Part shown: piece by piece, positions 24,154-32,642 of the stretch
How the letters are laid out: each line of letters begins with the position of its first letter
Position numbering within the stretch: the first letter of the stretch is position 1
Assembly: GCA_029931535.1 (NCBI GenBank)
Contig: JAQPZY010001610.1
Coordinates: 62,001-126,000 of the forward strand
Direction of reading: 5' to 3'
Length of the DNA stretch: 64,000 bases
Source: Margaritifera margaritifera
Taxonomy: Eukaryota; Mollusca; Bivalvia; Unionida; Margaritiferidae
Translations under genes and position numbers: made by a program
Notes under the pieces: model-generated
Database searches by the model: none
Seen by the model: only the letters and a program-made list of their open reading frames with translations
Told to the model about the DNA's origin: nothing

Positions 24154-26280
24154 ATGGCATCTAATGTTCAGAATTTCATTTCAAAACCTACCCAGGAGGG
24201 GTTAGAGTGCATGAGAAAGGATGAGTTGCTCGAGCTTGCCAGAAAATACAGTCTATCTGAGGCAAAAGTATCATTGACAAAACAGGAGATAAAGATTATT
24301 TTGATTCAGTATTTAGTAGGAAAGGGAATTTTTGAAAATAGTGCTTTAAGTTTGAAGAGAAAGCCTGTATCTGTTTCTGACAGGAAATTAAGGGAATTAG
24401 AGTTAAAGAACCAGATGGATTTAGAATTGGCAAAGCTTCAGATTCAGAGAGAGAGAGAGAGAGAAAGAAGAGAGGCAGATACAGATGGAGAGAGAGAAAG
24501 AAGAGAGGCAGATACAAATGCAAAAAGAAGAGAGGCAGATGGAGAGAGAGAGAGAGAGAAAGAAGATAGACAAATACAAATGCAGATGCAGATGCAAAGA
24601 GAAGAAAGGGAAATGCAATTTAAGTTAAGAGAATTAGAACTGGCAAACAGAACACACTCCACTCCTTTAAACACAAGTCCAGGTTTTGATGTTACTAGAT
24701 ATATTAGGTTAGTACCCCCTTTTCAGGAAAAAGAAGTAGATAAATACTTTCTTCATTTCGAGAAAATAGCTGAAAACTTGAAATGGCCCAGAGAGCATTG
24801 GACTTTGTTATTACAAAGTGTACTTATTGGCAAAGCTCGTGAAGTCCACACTTCACTGTCAGTACAACAAAGCACTGATTATGATCTGGTTAAGGAGTAC
24901 ATCTTGAAAGCTTATGAGTTGGTACCAGAGGCATATCGACAAAGGTTTAGGAATTGTAGAAAAGAAACTGGACAAACTCATGTCGAATTTGCAAGGGATA
25001 AAGAACAACTATTTGATAGGTGGTGCTCAGCCAAGAAAGTTGATCAAGCTTATGATAACCTCCGACAGCTCGTATTAATTGAAGAGTTCACGAGGTGCAT
25101 CCATAGTGATCTTAAAACCTATCTTGACGAGCAGAATGTGGAACCTTTGGAAAATGCTGCTCGTATGGCTGATGATTATTCCTTGACTCACAAAATTTCA
25201 TTTGGTAATAAATCGTCCTCTCAGCAGTTTTCTGGTAAAAAACCATTTCAATCTCATTCGAGTACTTCCAAATTTCACAACAGTACAACTGTTAGGAATC
25301 AAACATCTGATAAGACTGATCAGAAATCCTTATCTCTTCCTACGTGCACTTATTGTAAAAAGAAAGGGCACGTTATTTCTGATTGCTTCAAGTTGAAAAA
25401 TAAGCAACAGAGAAAAGACAGAGCTTTTCCAAATGCTCTTATTTCTACGAGGTCAAGGTCACGGTCTTGTATTGAAAGCGATACATTTGTTGGGTCAAAC
25501 AAACCCCAGTCTGATTCTATTTTAGAGGCTTATGAACCATTCATGTCAGAAGGTTCTATATCACTTATTGGTGATTCTGCCAAACCTATCCCAATTAAAA
25601 TATTAAGGGACACTGGAGCTTCTCAGAGTCTTTTATTGTCAGGTACTTTGCCTTTGTCTGAGGAGTCTTCTTCAAGTGAAAGTGTTCTTGTTCAGGGAGT
25701 AGAGTGCGGCTTTGTAAATGTTCCTCTTCATTGTGTAAATTTGGCATCAGACTTAGTTTCTGGACCTGTGACTGTTGGGGCAGTGACTTCTTTACCCATA
25801 GAGGGTGTTCATTTATTACTAGGCAATGACCTAGCTGGAGATAAGGTTGTGGTTAATCCACTTGTAACTGACAAGCCTTGTTTGGATCAGAAAGTTGATC
25901 CTGTCGAAACTGAAATCCCTGATTTGTACCCTGCTTGTGCAGTTACTAGAGCTATGGCAAAAAGAGTTCTTGAGAGTGATGTTGATCAGGATATTATTCC
26001 TTTAGCTGACACATGTATTGGTCAGTCTTTTGATGAGGTCACTTTATCCTCAGGTATTGATCAATCAAATGGTATTGATCACAGTGATCCTCTTTTGGCA
26101 ACTCATTCTCTTTGTTCTAATCAGGATGACAAACGACAATCCCTTGTCCTTGAACAGGAGCAAGATCCCGAGATATCTTGTTTGTTTCAGAGGGCTATTA
26201 GTGAAACTGAAGCCACACAAGTTCCAGTGTGTTACTTTGTAAAAAATGGGGGTCCTTATGAGGAAATGGAGACCACCTGA
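24154..26280 (+). CDS. Element I: gag, nucleocapsid and protease, ending at a frameshift
   Basis: A 708-codon frame. Residues about 18-60 form a SAP-like N-terminal segment (MRKDELLELARKYSL). Residues about 95-170 are a charged R/E/Q-rich coiled-coil-like stretch encoded by AG repeats. Residues about 180-350 are capsid-like, with a SCAN-like part from about 258 (AYRQRFRN, then EFARDKEQLFDRW). A CCHC zinc knuckle is at 398-411 (CTYCKKKGHVISDC). The aspartic protease has DTGAS at 486 and LLGNDLAG near 553. Its start ATG follows a 160-nt leader after the LTR. A G run at 26248-26252 has five G where the other copies have four, throwing the frame to a TGA just as the integrase begins. Other copies read on in this frame. 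It would form virus-like particles and process the polyprotein. Confidence 0.93.
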   Translation: MASNVQNFISKPTQEGLECMRKDELLELARKYSLSEAKVSLTKQEIKIILIQYLVGKGIFENSALSLKRKPVSVSDRKLRELELKNQMDLELAKLQIQRERERERREADTDGERERREADTNAKRREADGEREREKEDRQIQMQMQMQREEREMQFKLRELELANRTHSTPLNTSPGFDVTRYIRLVPPFQEKEVDKYFLHFEKIAENLKWPREHWTLLLQSVLIGKAREVHTSLSVQQSTDYDLVKEYILKAYELVPEAYRQRFRNCRKETGQTHVEFARDKEQLFDRWCSAKKVDQAYDNLRQLVLIEEFTRCIHSDLKTYLDEQNVEPLENAARMADDYSLTHKISFGNKSSSQQFSGKKPFQSHSSTSKFHNSTTVRNQTSDKTDQKSLSLPTCTYCKKKGHVISDCFKLKNKQQRKDRAFPNALISTRSRSRSCIESDTFVGSNKPQSDSILEAYEPFMSEGSISLIGDSAKPIPIKILRDTGASQSLLLSGTLPLSEESSSSESVLVQGVECGFVNVPLHCVNLASDLVSGPVTVGAVTSLPIEGVHLLLGNDLAGDKVVVNPLVTDKPCLDQKVDPVETEIPDLYPACAVTRAMAKRVLESDVDQDIIPLADTCIGQSFDEVTLSSGIDQSNGIDHSDPLLATHSLCSNQDDKRQSLVLEQEQDPEISCLFQRAISETEATQVPVCYFVKNGGPYEEMETT

Positions 26281-26803
26281 TCTACCCGCTGGTGACGAGT
26301 GGTCAGTGAGCTATCAAATTGTTGTTCCTAAGTCATATAGACAGGAAATTCTTAATTTAGCCCATGAAACTCCTTTGGCTGGTCATTTAGGAGTCCGTAA
26401 GACTTATCACAAGATCTTGAATCATTTTTATTGGCCGAAACTCAAAAGTGATGTTTCTAAATACTGCAGATCTTGTCACACTTGTCAAATGGTAGGAAAA
26501 CCCAATCAGAAGATACCTAAGGCTCATCTGCAACCTATTCCTGCATTTGATGAACCATTTAGTAGAATAATAGTAGACTGTGTTGGTCCTTTACCTAAAA
26601 CCAAGTCAGGCAACCAATACTTGTTGACCATCATGTGTACATCTACAAGATTTCCAGAAGCAATTCCTCTGAGAAATATAAAAACTAAAACTATTGTGAA
26701 AGCTTTGGTGAAGTTTTTTTACACTTGTTGGCCTTCCCAAATCTGTCCAGTCAGATCAAGGGTCAAATTTTATGTCTGGAATTTTCCAACAAGTTATGCA
26801 TGA
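26246..26803 (+). CDS. Element I: integrase N-terminal part
   Basis: Open from the frameshift in the G run to a second frameshift. It contains the H2C2 zinc-binding domain (AHETPLAGH, then CRSCHTCQ) and the first catalytic aspartate (IIVDCVGPL). The T run at 26714-26720 has seven T; element IV has six and reads through. After it this frame runs into unrelated residues and stops. The second aspartate and the glutamate of the catalytic triad are in the next frame. Confidence 0.9.
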   Translation: MGVLMRKWRPPDLPAGDEWSVSYQIVVPKSYRQEILNLAHETPLAGHLGVRKTYHKILNHFYWPKLKSDVSKYCRSCHTCQMVGKPNQKIPKAHLQPIPAFDEPFSRIIVDCVGPLPKTKSGNQYLLTIMCTSTRFPEAIPLRNIKTKTIVKALVKFFYTCWPSQICPVRSRVKFYVWNFPTSYA

Positions 26804-28850
26804 ATTAGGCATTCAACAGTTTAATTCTTCTGCCTATCACCCTGAAAGTCAAGGTGCTTTGGAAAGATTTCATCAAACTTTGAAGAATATGATTCGATCA
26901 TATTGCTTTGATACAGAAAAGGATTGGGGTGAGGGTGTTCATTTGTTGTTGTTTGCTGTTAGGGAATCAGTTCAAGAGTCGTTGGGTTTTAGTCCCTTTG
27001 AACTAGTTTTTGGTCATACTGTCCGTGGACCACTGAAATTATTGAAAGAGAAACTTCTTTCAAATGAAGATTCAAAGATTAATCTTCTTGATTATGTCTC
27101 TGATTTCAAATACAAGTTGTCAAAGGCCTGTGAAGTAGCAAGAACTAATCTTCACAATACCCAGTCAAAAATGAAATTAAGGTATGACAGAAATTCACAG
27201 GAAAGGAGTTTTAAACCTGGTGACAAAGTTCTGGCTCTCTTTCCCATACCTCAAAATCCTCTTCAGGCTAAATTTTATGGTCCTTATACCGTTGCAAAGA
27301 AAGTAAATGACTTAAATTATATCATTAACACTCCTGGGAGACGGAAACAGAAACAACTTTGTCATATAAATATGTTAAAGGAATATTTTGACAGAGATAG
27401 CTCAGCTAATTATTTAGTTAATTTAGTTGTACCTGTCCCACACAGTGAAGATATCAACGATGGAGTACGATCAGACTATAGTGACTCTGGTATAACCAAT
27501 CTTCGGAATTCAGAAATATTGAACAACCTAGACCAGAAACTTTCACATCTACAACAACAGGAAAGAAATGAACTAAAACAGCTATTACATGACTATGAGC
27601 ACTTGTTTCCTGATGTTCCAACACGAACAAGTAAAATTTATCATGACGTTGACATTGTAGATTCTGCGCCTGTGAAACAGCATCCTTATAGGATGAATTC
27701 TCTCAAACAGAACTATCTGAAGAAAGAAATTCAGTATTTACTGGAGAATGATTTCATAGAACCAAGTAAAAGTAACTGGAGTTCACCATGTATTCTTGTT
27801 CCCAAGCCAGATAATACATTCCGTATGTGTACTGACTATAGAAAAGTCAACAGTGTCACCAAAACCGATTCATTTCCAATCCCAAGAATGGACGATAGCA
27901 TTGATAAAATTGGAAATGCTAAATATGTCACCAAGTTTGACCTTTTAAAAGGATTCTGGCAAATTCCACTGACGGAAAGGGCAAAAGAAATTTCAGCATT
28001 TGTAACTCCAGATGGACTTTATCAATATAAAGTTATGTCGTTTGGAATGAAAAATTCGCCTGCAACGTTTCAACGTCTGATGAACATGATAACATTTGGT
28101 CTTGATAATTGTGACGCTTATATCGATGACGTCATTATCTACAACAACACCTGGGAAGATCATTTGGAAACCATTCGAAAATTCTTCGATCGACTCAGCG
28201 ATGCGAATCTGACAATTAATTTGAGCAAAAGTGAGTTTTGCCATGCTTGTGTCACATTTTTAGGACATATTGTGGGACAAGGTCAAGTTAAACCTATAGA
28301 AGCTAAGGCCAAAGCTATCTCTGAATTTCAAGTTCCAATTTGTAAAAAGCAACTGATGCGATTTCTAGGTATGGCTGGATATTATCGGAAATTTTGTTCC
28401 AATTTTTCCAAAATTGCTGAACCTTTGACAAGTTTATTGAGTAAGAAAACCAAATTTCATTGGTCTGACAAGTGTCAGGAATCTTTTGACAAGTTAAAGG
28501 CCATGCTTAAGAATGCACCAGTTCTTTCTGCACCAAATTTCAGCCAATCATTTAAATTATCTGTTGATGCAAGTGATGTAGGGGTTGGTGGAGTATTGAT
28601 TCAGGAAGACAAAAGTGGTGTGGATCACCCTGTGTGTTATTTTTCTAAAAAGCTAAACAAGCACCAGAAAAATTATTCCACAATTGAGAAGGAATGTTTG
28701 GCTTTGATATTGGCTTTACAGCATTTTGAAGTGTATGTTACCTCAGCTCTTTCTCCAATTATTGTGTACAGTGATCACAATCCCCTTACTTTCATCAACA
28801 AAATGAAAGATAAAAATCGGAGATTGTTGAGATGGAGTTTGATATTGTAA
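26772..28850 (+). CDS. Element I: integrase C-terminal part, reverse transcriptase, RNase H
   Basis: The frame is open from just after the T run; the listed start is only the first ATG. It holds the end of the integrase core (HPESQGALERFHQ), a GPY-type C-terminal module (FYGPYTVAKKV, HINMLKEY), reverse transcriptase (FDLLKGFWQIP, YIDDVIIY) and RNase H (SVDASDVGVGG, IEKECLAL, YSDHNPL). Two oddities: the usual MPFGM of the RT reads MSFGM, and a CAA-to-TAA change (28848-28850) removes the last 23 residues of RNase H, with the conserved GKDNVIADALSR. Integrase lying before RT is the copia-like order. Confidence 0.93.
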   Translation: MSGIFQQVMHELGIQQFNSSAYHPESQGALERFHQTLKNMIRSYCFDTEKDWGEGVHLLLFAVRESVQESLGFSPFELVFGHTVRGPLKLLKEKLLSNEDSKINLLDYVSDFKYKLSKACEVARTNLHNTQSKMKLRYDRNSQERSFKPGDKVLALFPIPQNPLQAKFYGPYTVAKKVNDLNYIINTPGRRKQKQLCHINMLKEYFDRDSSANYLVNLVVPVPHSEDINDGVRSDYSDSGITNLRNSEILNNLDQKLSHLQQQERNELKQLLHDYEHLFPDVPTRTSKIYHDVDIVDSAPVKQHPYRMNSLKQNYLKKEIQYLLENDFIEPSKSNWSSPCILVPKPDNTFRMCTDYRKVNSVTKTDSFPIPRMDDSIDKIGNAKYVTKFDLLKGFWQIPLTERAKEISAFVTPDGLYQYKVMSFGMKNSPATFQRLMNMITFGLDNCDAYIDDVIIYNNTWEDHLETIRKFFDRLSDANLTINLSKSEFCHACVTFLGHIVGQGQVKPIEAKAKAISEFQVPICKKQLMRFLGMAGYYRKFCSNFSKIAEPLTSLLSKKTKFHWSDKCQESFDKLKAMLKNAPVLSAPNFSQSFKLSVDASDVGVGGVLIQEDKSGVDHPVCYFSKKLNKHQKNYSTIEKECLALILALQHFEVYVTSALSPIIVYSDHNPLTFINKMKDKNRRLLRWSLIL

Positions 28851-29052
28851 GAATATAACATTGACATCAAACACATCAGGGGAAAAGACAATGTAATTGC
28901 AGATGCACTCTCACGTGCCTAGAAATGTAATATTGCTTGATGTAATTAAGTCCAGTATCATAAAACATGTTCTTATGTAAATTTTGGTTATTATAGTATT
29001 AGATGTATATTCAAAAGAAAGCTTTATTACATAAATCTTTCTTTTTCTTTAT

Positions 29053-29061
29053 GAGGGGAGG
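29053..29061 (+). other. Polypurine tract, element I
   Basis: GAGGGGAGG abuts the TG of LTR2, the expected primer for plus-strand synthesis. Identical tracts precede LTR3, LTR4 and LTR5. Confidence 0.8.
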
Positions 29062-29834
29062 TGTTATGTATGATGTTTATATAATATTATAAATATTTTA
29101 GGAAATTATAAATGTTTCTTCACTTTAATATTTGCTTAAATCTTAATGTTATCAGGAAAAACATGTTAAACTAGTGTCCTTGAATTAGGTTGTTTTGATC
29201 AATATGTTTTCTCAATTTGAAGGTCAAGGTTGAATTTTGTTTACAAGTAAAATTCCATTAAGATGACACATGTTCTAGAACATTCTGTCATGTGACCAAT
29301 CTTTATATATATATACCATGTTTGGTAGACAATTTTTCAGTTTTGACATTACCATCAGTCCTGTAAAGAGCTATTACAGTTGTGAAAATTCATTCCAAAT
29401 TCTAAGAGAGGAATTATTTTAAATATTCATTGGATTATAACAGTGCTCATAAACTTTTGGATTTTGGATTTTTAATTGATGATTTTGGAATTTAAGTGAA
29501 CTTATTCAGAGATTTTGGAATACTTCATTTTGACATCAGCACATCAAGATTACTAGTACATCAAGATTACTAGTACATCAGGACTTTGGAGACCATTAGC
29601 ACATCATAACATTCAAGGACACAGCCGTGAATTCGGAACATTCTATATTTAGGACTTGTGATTAGAACAATCATTCTTATTGGATTATTAGGATTTCAAA
29701 ACACATTACTGTAAGTGACTTTTTTGATTTTTCATTTTAATTATCTAGTAATAAATTGCTTGTTGATTTTTTACTTGATTTGTTGGTTTCACTTTCTTTC
29801 TGTTACATTTTTCTTAGACCATAGAGTCGTAACA
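29062..29834 (+). repeat. LTR2 (773 bp), shared by elements I and II
   Basis: Carries the same 17-bp tandem duplication as LTR1 but has GAATTAGGTTG and GACCAATC like the other LTRs, and a private CAGTCCTG. It serves as 3' LTR of I and 5' LTR of II. Confidence 0.95.
29273..29313 (+). promoter_or_regulatory. Heat-shock element plus TATA box in LTR2
   Basis: TTCTAGAACATTC at 29273-29285, TATA from 29304, unchanged in spacing from LTR1. Confidence 0.7.
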
Positions 29835-29839
29835 GAAAT

Positions 29840-29857
29840 TGGGGGCCGTTCCGGGAT
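29840..29857 (+). other. Primer-binding site, element II
   Basis: Identical to the element I site, five bases after LTR2. Confidence 0.6.
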
Positions 29858-29994
29858 TGAATTTCTTTAAAGCATATTAGATATATTAAATTTATCTTTG
29901 AAATTCATATTGATTTTGTCTCTGAATTTTTTTGTCTTTGGCAAAGATTTTTAATAGAGAAATTTGTTTTGTGTGAAACCAACAAGCATTTACA

Positions 29995-30408
29995 ATGGCA
30001 TCTAATGTTCAGAATTTCATTTCAAAACCTACCCAGGAGAGGTTAGAGTGCATGAGAAAGGATGAGTTGCTCGAGCTTGCCAGAAAATACAGTCTATCTG
30101 AGGCAAAAGTATCATTGACAAAACAGGAGATAAAGATTATTTTGATTCAGTATTTAGTAGGAAAGGGAATTTTTGAAAATAGTGCTTTAAGTTTGAAGAG
30201 AAAGCCTGTATCTGGTTCTGACAGGAAATTAAGGGAATTAGAGTTAAAGAACCAGATGGATTTAGAATTGGCAAAGCTTCAGATTCAGAGAGAGAGAGAG
30301 AGAGAAAGAAGAGAGGCAGATACAGATGGAGAGAGAGAAAGAAGAGAGGCAGATACAAATGCAAAAAGAAGAGAGGCAGATGGAGAGAGAGAGAGAGAAA
30401 GAAGATAG
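29995..30408 (+). CDS. Element II: gag N-terminal part
   Basis: 137 codons: SAP-like segment and the start of the R/E-rich stretch. The second AG tract (about 30382-30398) is one dinucleotide shorter than in element I, so the frame shifts to TAG at 30406-30408. Element IV has the same contraction. A Gly-to-Arg change is present near residue 15 (TQERLE). Confidence 0.9.
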   Translation: MASNVQNFISKPTQERLECMRKDELLELARKYSLSEAKVSLTKQEIKIILIQYLVGKGIFENSALSLKRKPVSGSDRKLRELELKNQMDLELAKLQIQRERERERREADTDGERERREADTNAKRREADGERERERR

Positions 30409-30583
30409 ACAAATACAAATGCAGATGCAGATGCAAAGAGAAGAAAGGGAAATGCAATTTAAGTTAAGAGAATTAGAACTGGCAAACAGAACACACTCCA
30501 CTCCTTTAAACACAAGTCCAGGTTTTGATGTTACTAGATATATTAGGTTAGTACCCCCCTTTTCAGGAAAAAGAAGTAGATAA
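30326..30583 (+). CDS. Element II: gag middle part
   Basis: Frame carrying the Q/M-rich end of the coiled-coil-like stretch and the start of the capsid (FDVTRYIRLVPPF). It breaks at a C run of six (30554-30559), where the other copies have five. Upstream of the AG tract this frame is not the gag frame, so the first part is out of phase and only the segment after about 30398 is gag. Confidence 0.8.
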   Translation: MEREKEERQIQMQKEERQMEREREKEDRQIQMQMQMQREEREMQFKLRELELANRTHSTPLNTSPGFDVTRYIRLVPPFSGKRSR

Positions 30584-30617
30584 ATACTTTCTTCATTTCG
30601 AGAAAATAGCTGAAAAC

Positions 30618-32642
30618 TTGAAATGGCCCAGAGAGCATTGGACTTTGTTATTACAAAGTGTACTTATTGGCAAAGCTCGTGAAGTCTACACTTCACTGTC
30701 AGTACAACAAAGCACTGATTATGATCTGGTTAAGGAGTACATCTTGAAAGCTTATGAGTTGGTACCAGAGGCATATCGACAAAGGTTTAGGAATTGTAGA
30801 AAAGAAACTGGACAAACTCATGTCGAATTTGCAAGGGATAAAGAACAACTATTTGATAGGTGGTGCTCAGCCAAGAAAGTTGATCAAGCTTATGATAACC
30901 TCCGACAGCTCGTATTAATTGAAGAGTTCAAGAGGTGCATCCATAGTGATGTTAAAACCGATCTTGACGAGCAGAATGTGGAACCTTTGGAAAATGCTGC
31001 TCGTATGGCTGATGATTATTCCTTGACTCACAAAATTTCATTTGGTAATAAATCGTCCTCTCAGCAGTTTTCTGGTAAAAAACCATTTCAATCTCATTCG
31101 AGTACTTCCAAATTTCACAACAGTACAACTGTTAGGAATCAAACATCTGATAAGACTGATCAGAAATCCTTATCTCTTCCTACGTGCACTTATTGTAAAA
31201 AGAAAGGGCACGTTATTTCTGATTGCTTCAAGTTGAAAAATAAGCAACAGAGAAAAGACAGAGCTTTTCCAAATGCTCTTATTTCTACGAGGTCAAGGTC
31301 ACGGTCTTGTATTGAAAGCGATACATTTGTTGGGTCAAACAAACCCCAGTCTGATTCTATTTTGGAGGCTTATGAACCATTCATGTCAGAAGGTTCTATA
31401 TCACTTATTGGTGATTCTGCCAAACCTATCCCAATTAAAATATTAAGGGACACTGGAGCTTCTCAGAGTCTTTTATTGTCAGGTACTTTGCCTTTGTCTG
31501 AGGAGTCTTCTTCAAGTGAAAGTGTTCTTGTTCAGGGAGTAGAGTGCGGCTTTGTAAATGTTCCTCTTCATTGTGTAAATTTGGCATCAGACTTAGTTTC
31601 TGGACCTGTGACTGTTGGGGCAGTGACTTCTTTACCCATAGAGGGTGTTCATTTATTACTAGGCAATGACCTAGCTGGAGATAAGGTTGTGGTTAATCCA
31701 CTTGTAACTGACAAGCCTTGTTTGGATCAGAAAGTTGATCCTGTCGAAACTGAAATCCCTGATTTGTACCCTGCTTGTGCAGTTACTAGAGCTATGGCAA
31801 AAAGAGTTCTTGAGAGTGATGTTGATCAGGATATTATTCCTTTAGCTGACACATGTATTGGTCAGTCTTTTGATGAGGTCACTTTATCCTCAGGTATTGA
31901 TCAATCAAATGGTATTGATCACAGTGATCCTCTTTTGGCAACTCATTCTCTTTGTTCTAATCAGGATGACAAACGACAATCCCTTGTCCTTGAACAGGAG
32001 CAAGATCCCGAGATATCTTGTTTGTTTCAGAGGGCTATTAGTGAAACTGAAGCCACACAAGTTCCAGTGTGTTACTTTGTGAAAAATGGGGTCCTTATGA
32101 GGAAATGGAGACCACCTGATCTACCCGCTGGTGACGAGTGGTCAGTGAGCTATCAAATTGTTGTTCCTAAGTCATATAGACAGGAAATTCTTAATTTAGC
32201 CCATGAAACTCCTTTGGCTGGTCATTTAGGAGTCCGTAAGACTTATCACAAGATCTTGAATCATTTTTATTGGCCGAAACTCAAAAGTGATGTTTCTAAA
32301 TACTGCAGATCTTGTCACACTTGTCAAATGGTAGGACAACCCAATCAGAAGATACCTAAGGCTCATCTGCAACCTATTCCTGCATTTGATGAACCATTTA
32401 GTAGAATAATAGTAGACTGTGTTGGTCCTTTACCTAAAACCAAGTCAGGCAACCAATACTTGTTGACCATCATGTGTACATCTACAAGATTTCCAGAAGC
32501 AATTCCTCTGAGAAATATAAAAACTAAAACTATTGTGAAAGCTTTGGTGAAGTTTTTTTACACTTGTTGGCCTTCCCAAATCTGTCCAGTCAGATCAAGG
32601 GTCAAATTTTATGTCTGGAATTTTCCAACAAGTTATGCATGA
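30618..32642 (+). CDS. Element II: capsid, nucleocapsid, protease and integrase N-terminal part
   Basis: 674 codons, uninterrupted from capsid (MKWPREHW) through the SCAN-like part, CCHC knuckle, DTGAS protease, integrase H2C2 domain and first aspartate (IIVDCVGPL). It shows that protease and integrase are fused in frame in this family. It ends after the seven-T run at 32553-32559. A small change, KPNQ to QPNQ after the zinc-binding domain, is private to this copy. Confidence 0.93.
   Translation: MKWPREHWTLLLQSVLIGKAREVYTSLSVQQSTDYDLVKEYILKAYELVPEAYRQRFRNCRKETGQTHVEFARDKEQLFDRWCSAKKVDQAYDNLRQLVLIEEFKRCIHSDVKTDLDEQNVEPLENAARMADDYSLTHKISFGNKSSSQQFSGKKPFQSHSSTSKFHNSTTVRNQTSDKTDQKSLSLPTCTYCKKKGHVISDCFKLKNKQQRKDRAFPNALISTRSRSRSCIESDTFVGSNKPQSDSILEAYEPFMSEGSISLIGDSAKPIPIKILRDTGASQSLLLSGTLPLSEESSSSESVLVQGVECGFVNVPLHCVNLASDLVSGPVTVGAVTSLPIEGVHLLLGNDLAGDKVVVNPLVTDKPCLDQKVDPVETEIPDLYPACAVTRAMAKRVLESDVDQDIIPLADTCIGQSFDEVTLSSGIDQSNGIDHSDPLLATHSLCSNQDDKRQSLVLEQEQDPEISCLFQRAISETEATQVPVCYFVKNGVLMRKWRPPDLPAGDEWSVSYQIVVPKSYRQEILNLAHETPLAGHLGVRKTYHKILNHFYWPKLKSDVSKYCRSCHTCQMVGQPNQKIPKAHLQPIPAFDEPFSRIIVDCVGPLPKTKSGNQYLLTIMCTSTRFPEAIPLRNIKTKTIVKALVKFFYTCWPSQICPVRSRVKFYVWNFPTSYA

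Noticed and set aside
27993..28244. Minus-strand 83-codon frame across RT in all copies
   Set aside because: A shadow of the conserved RT coding sequence; no independent support.
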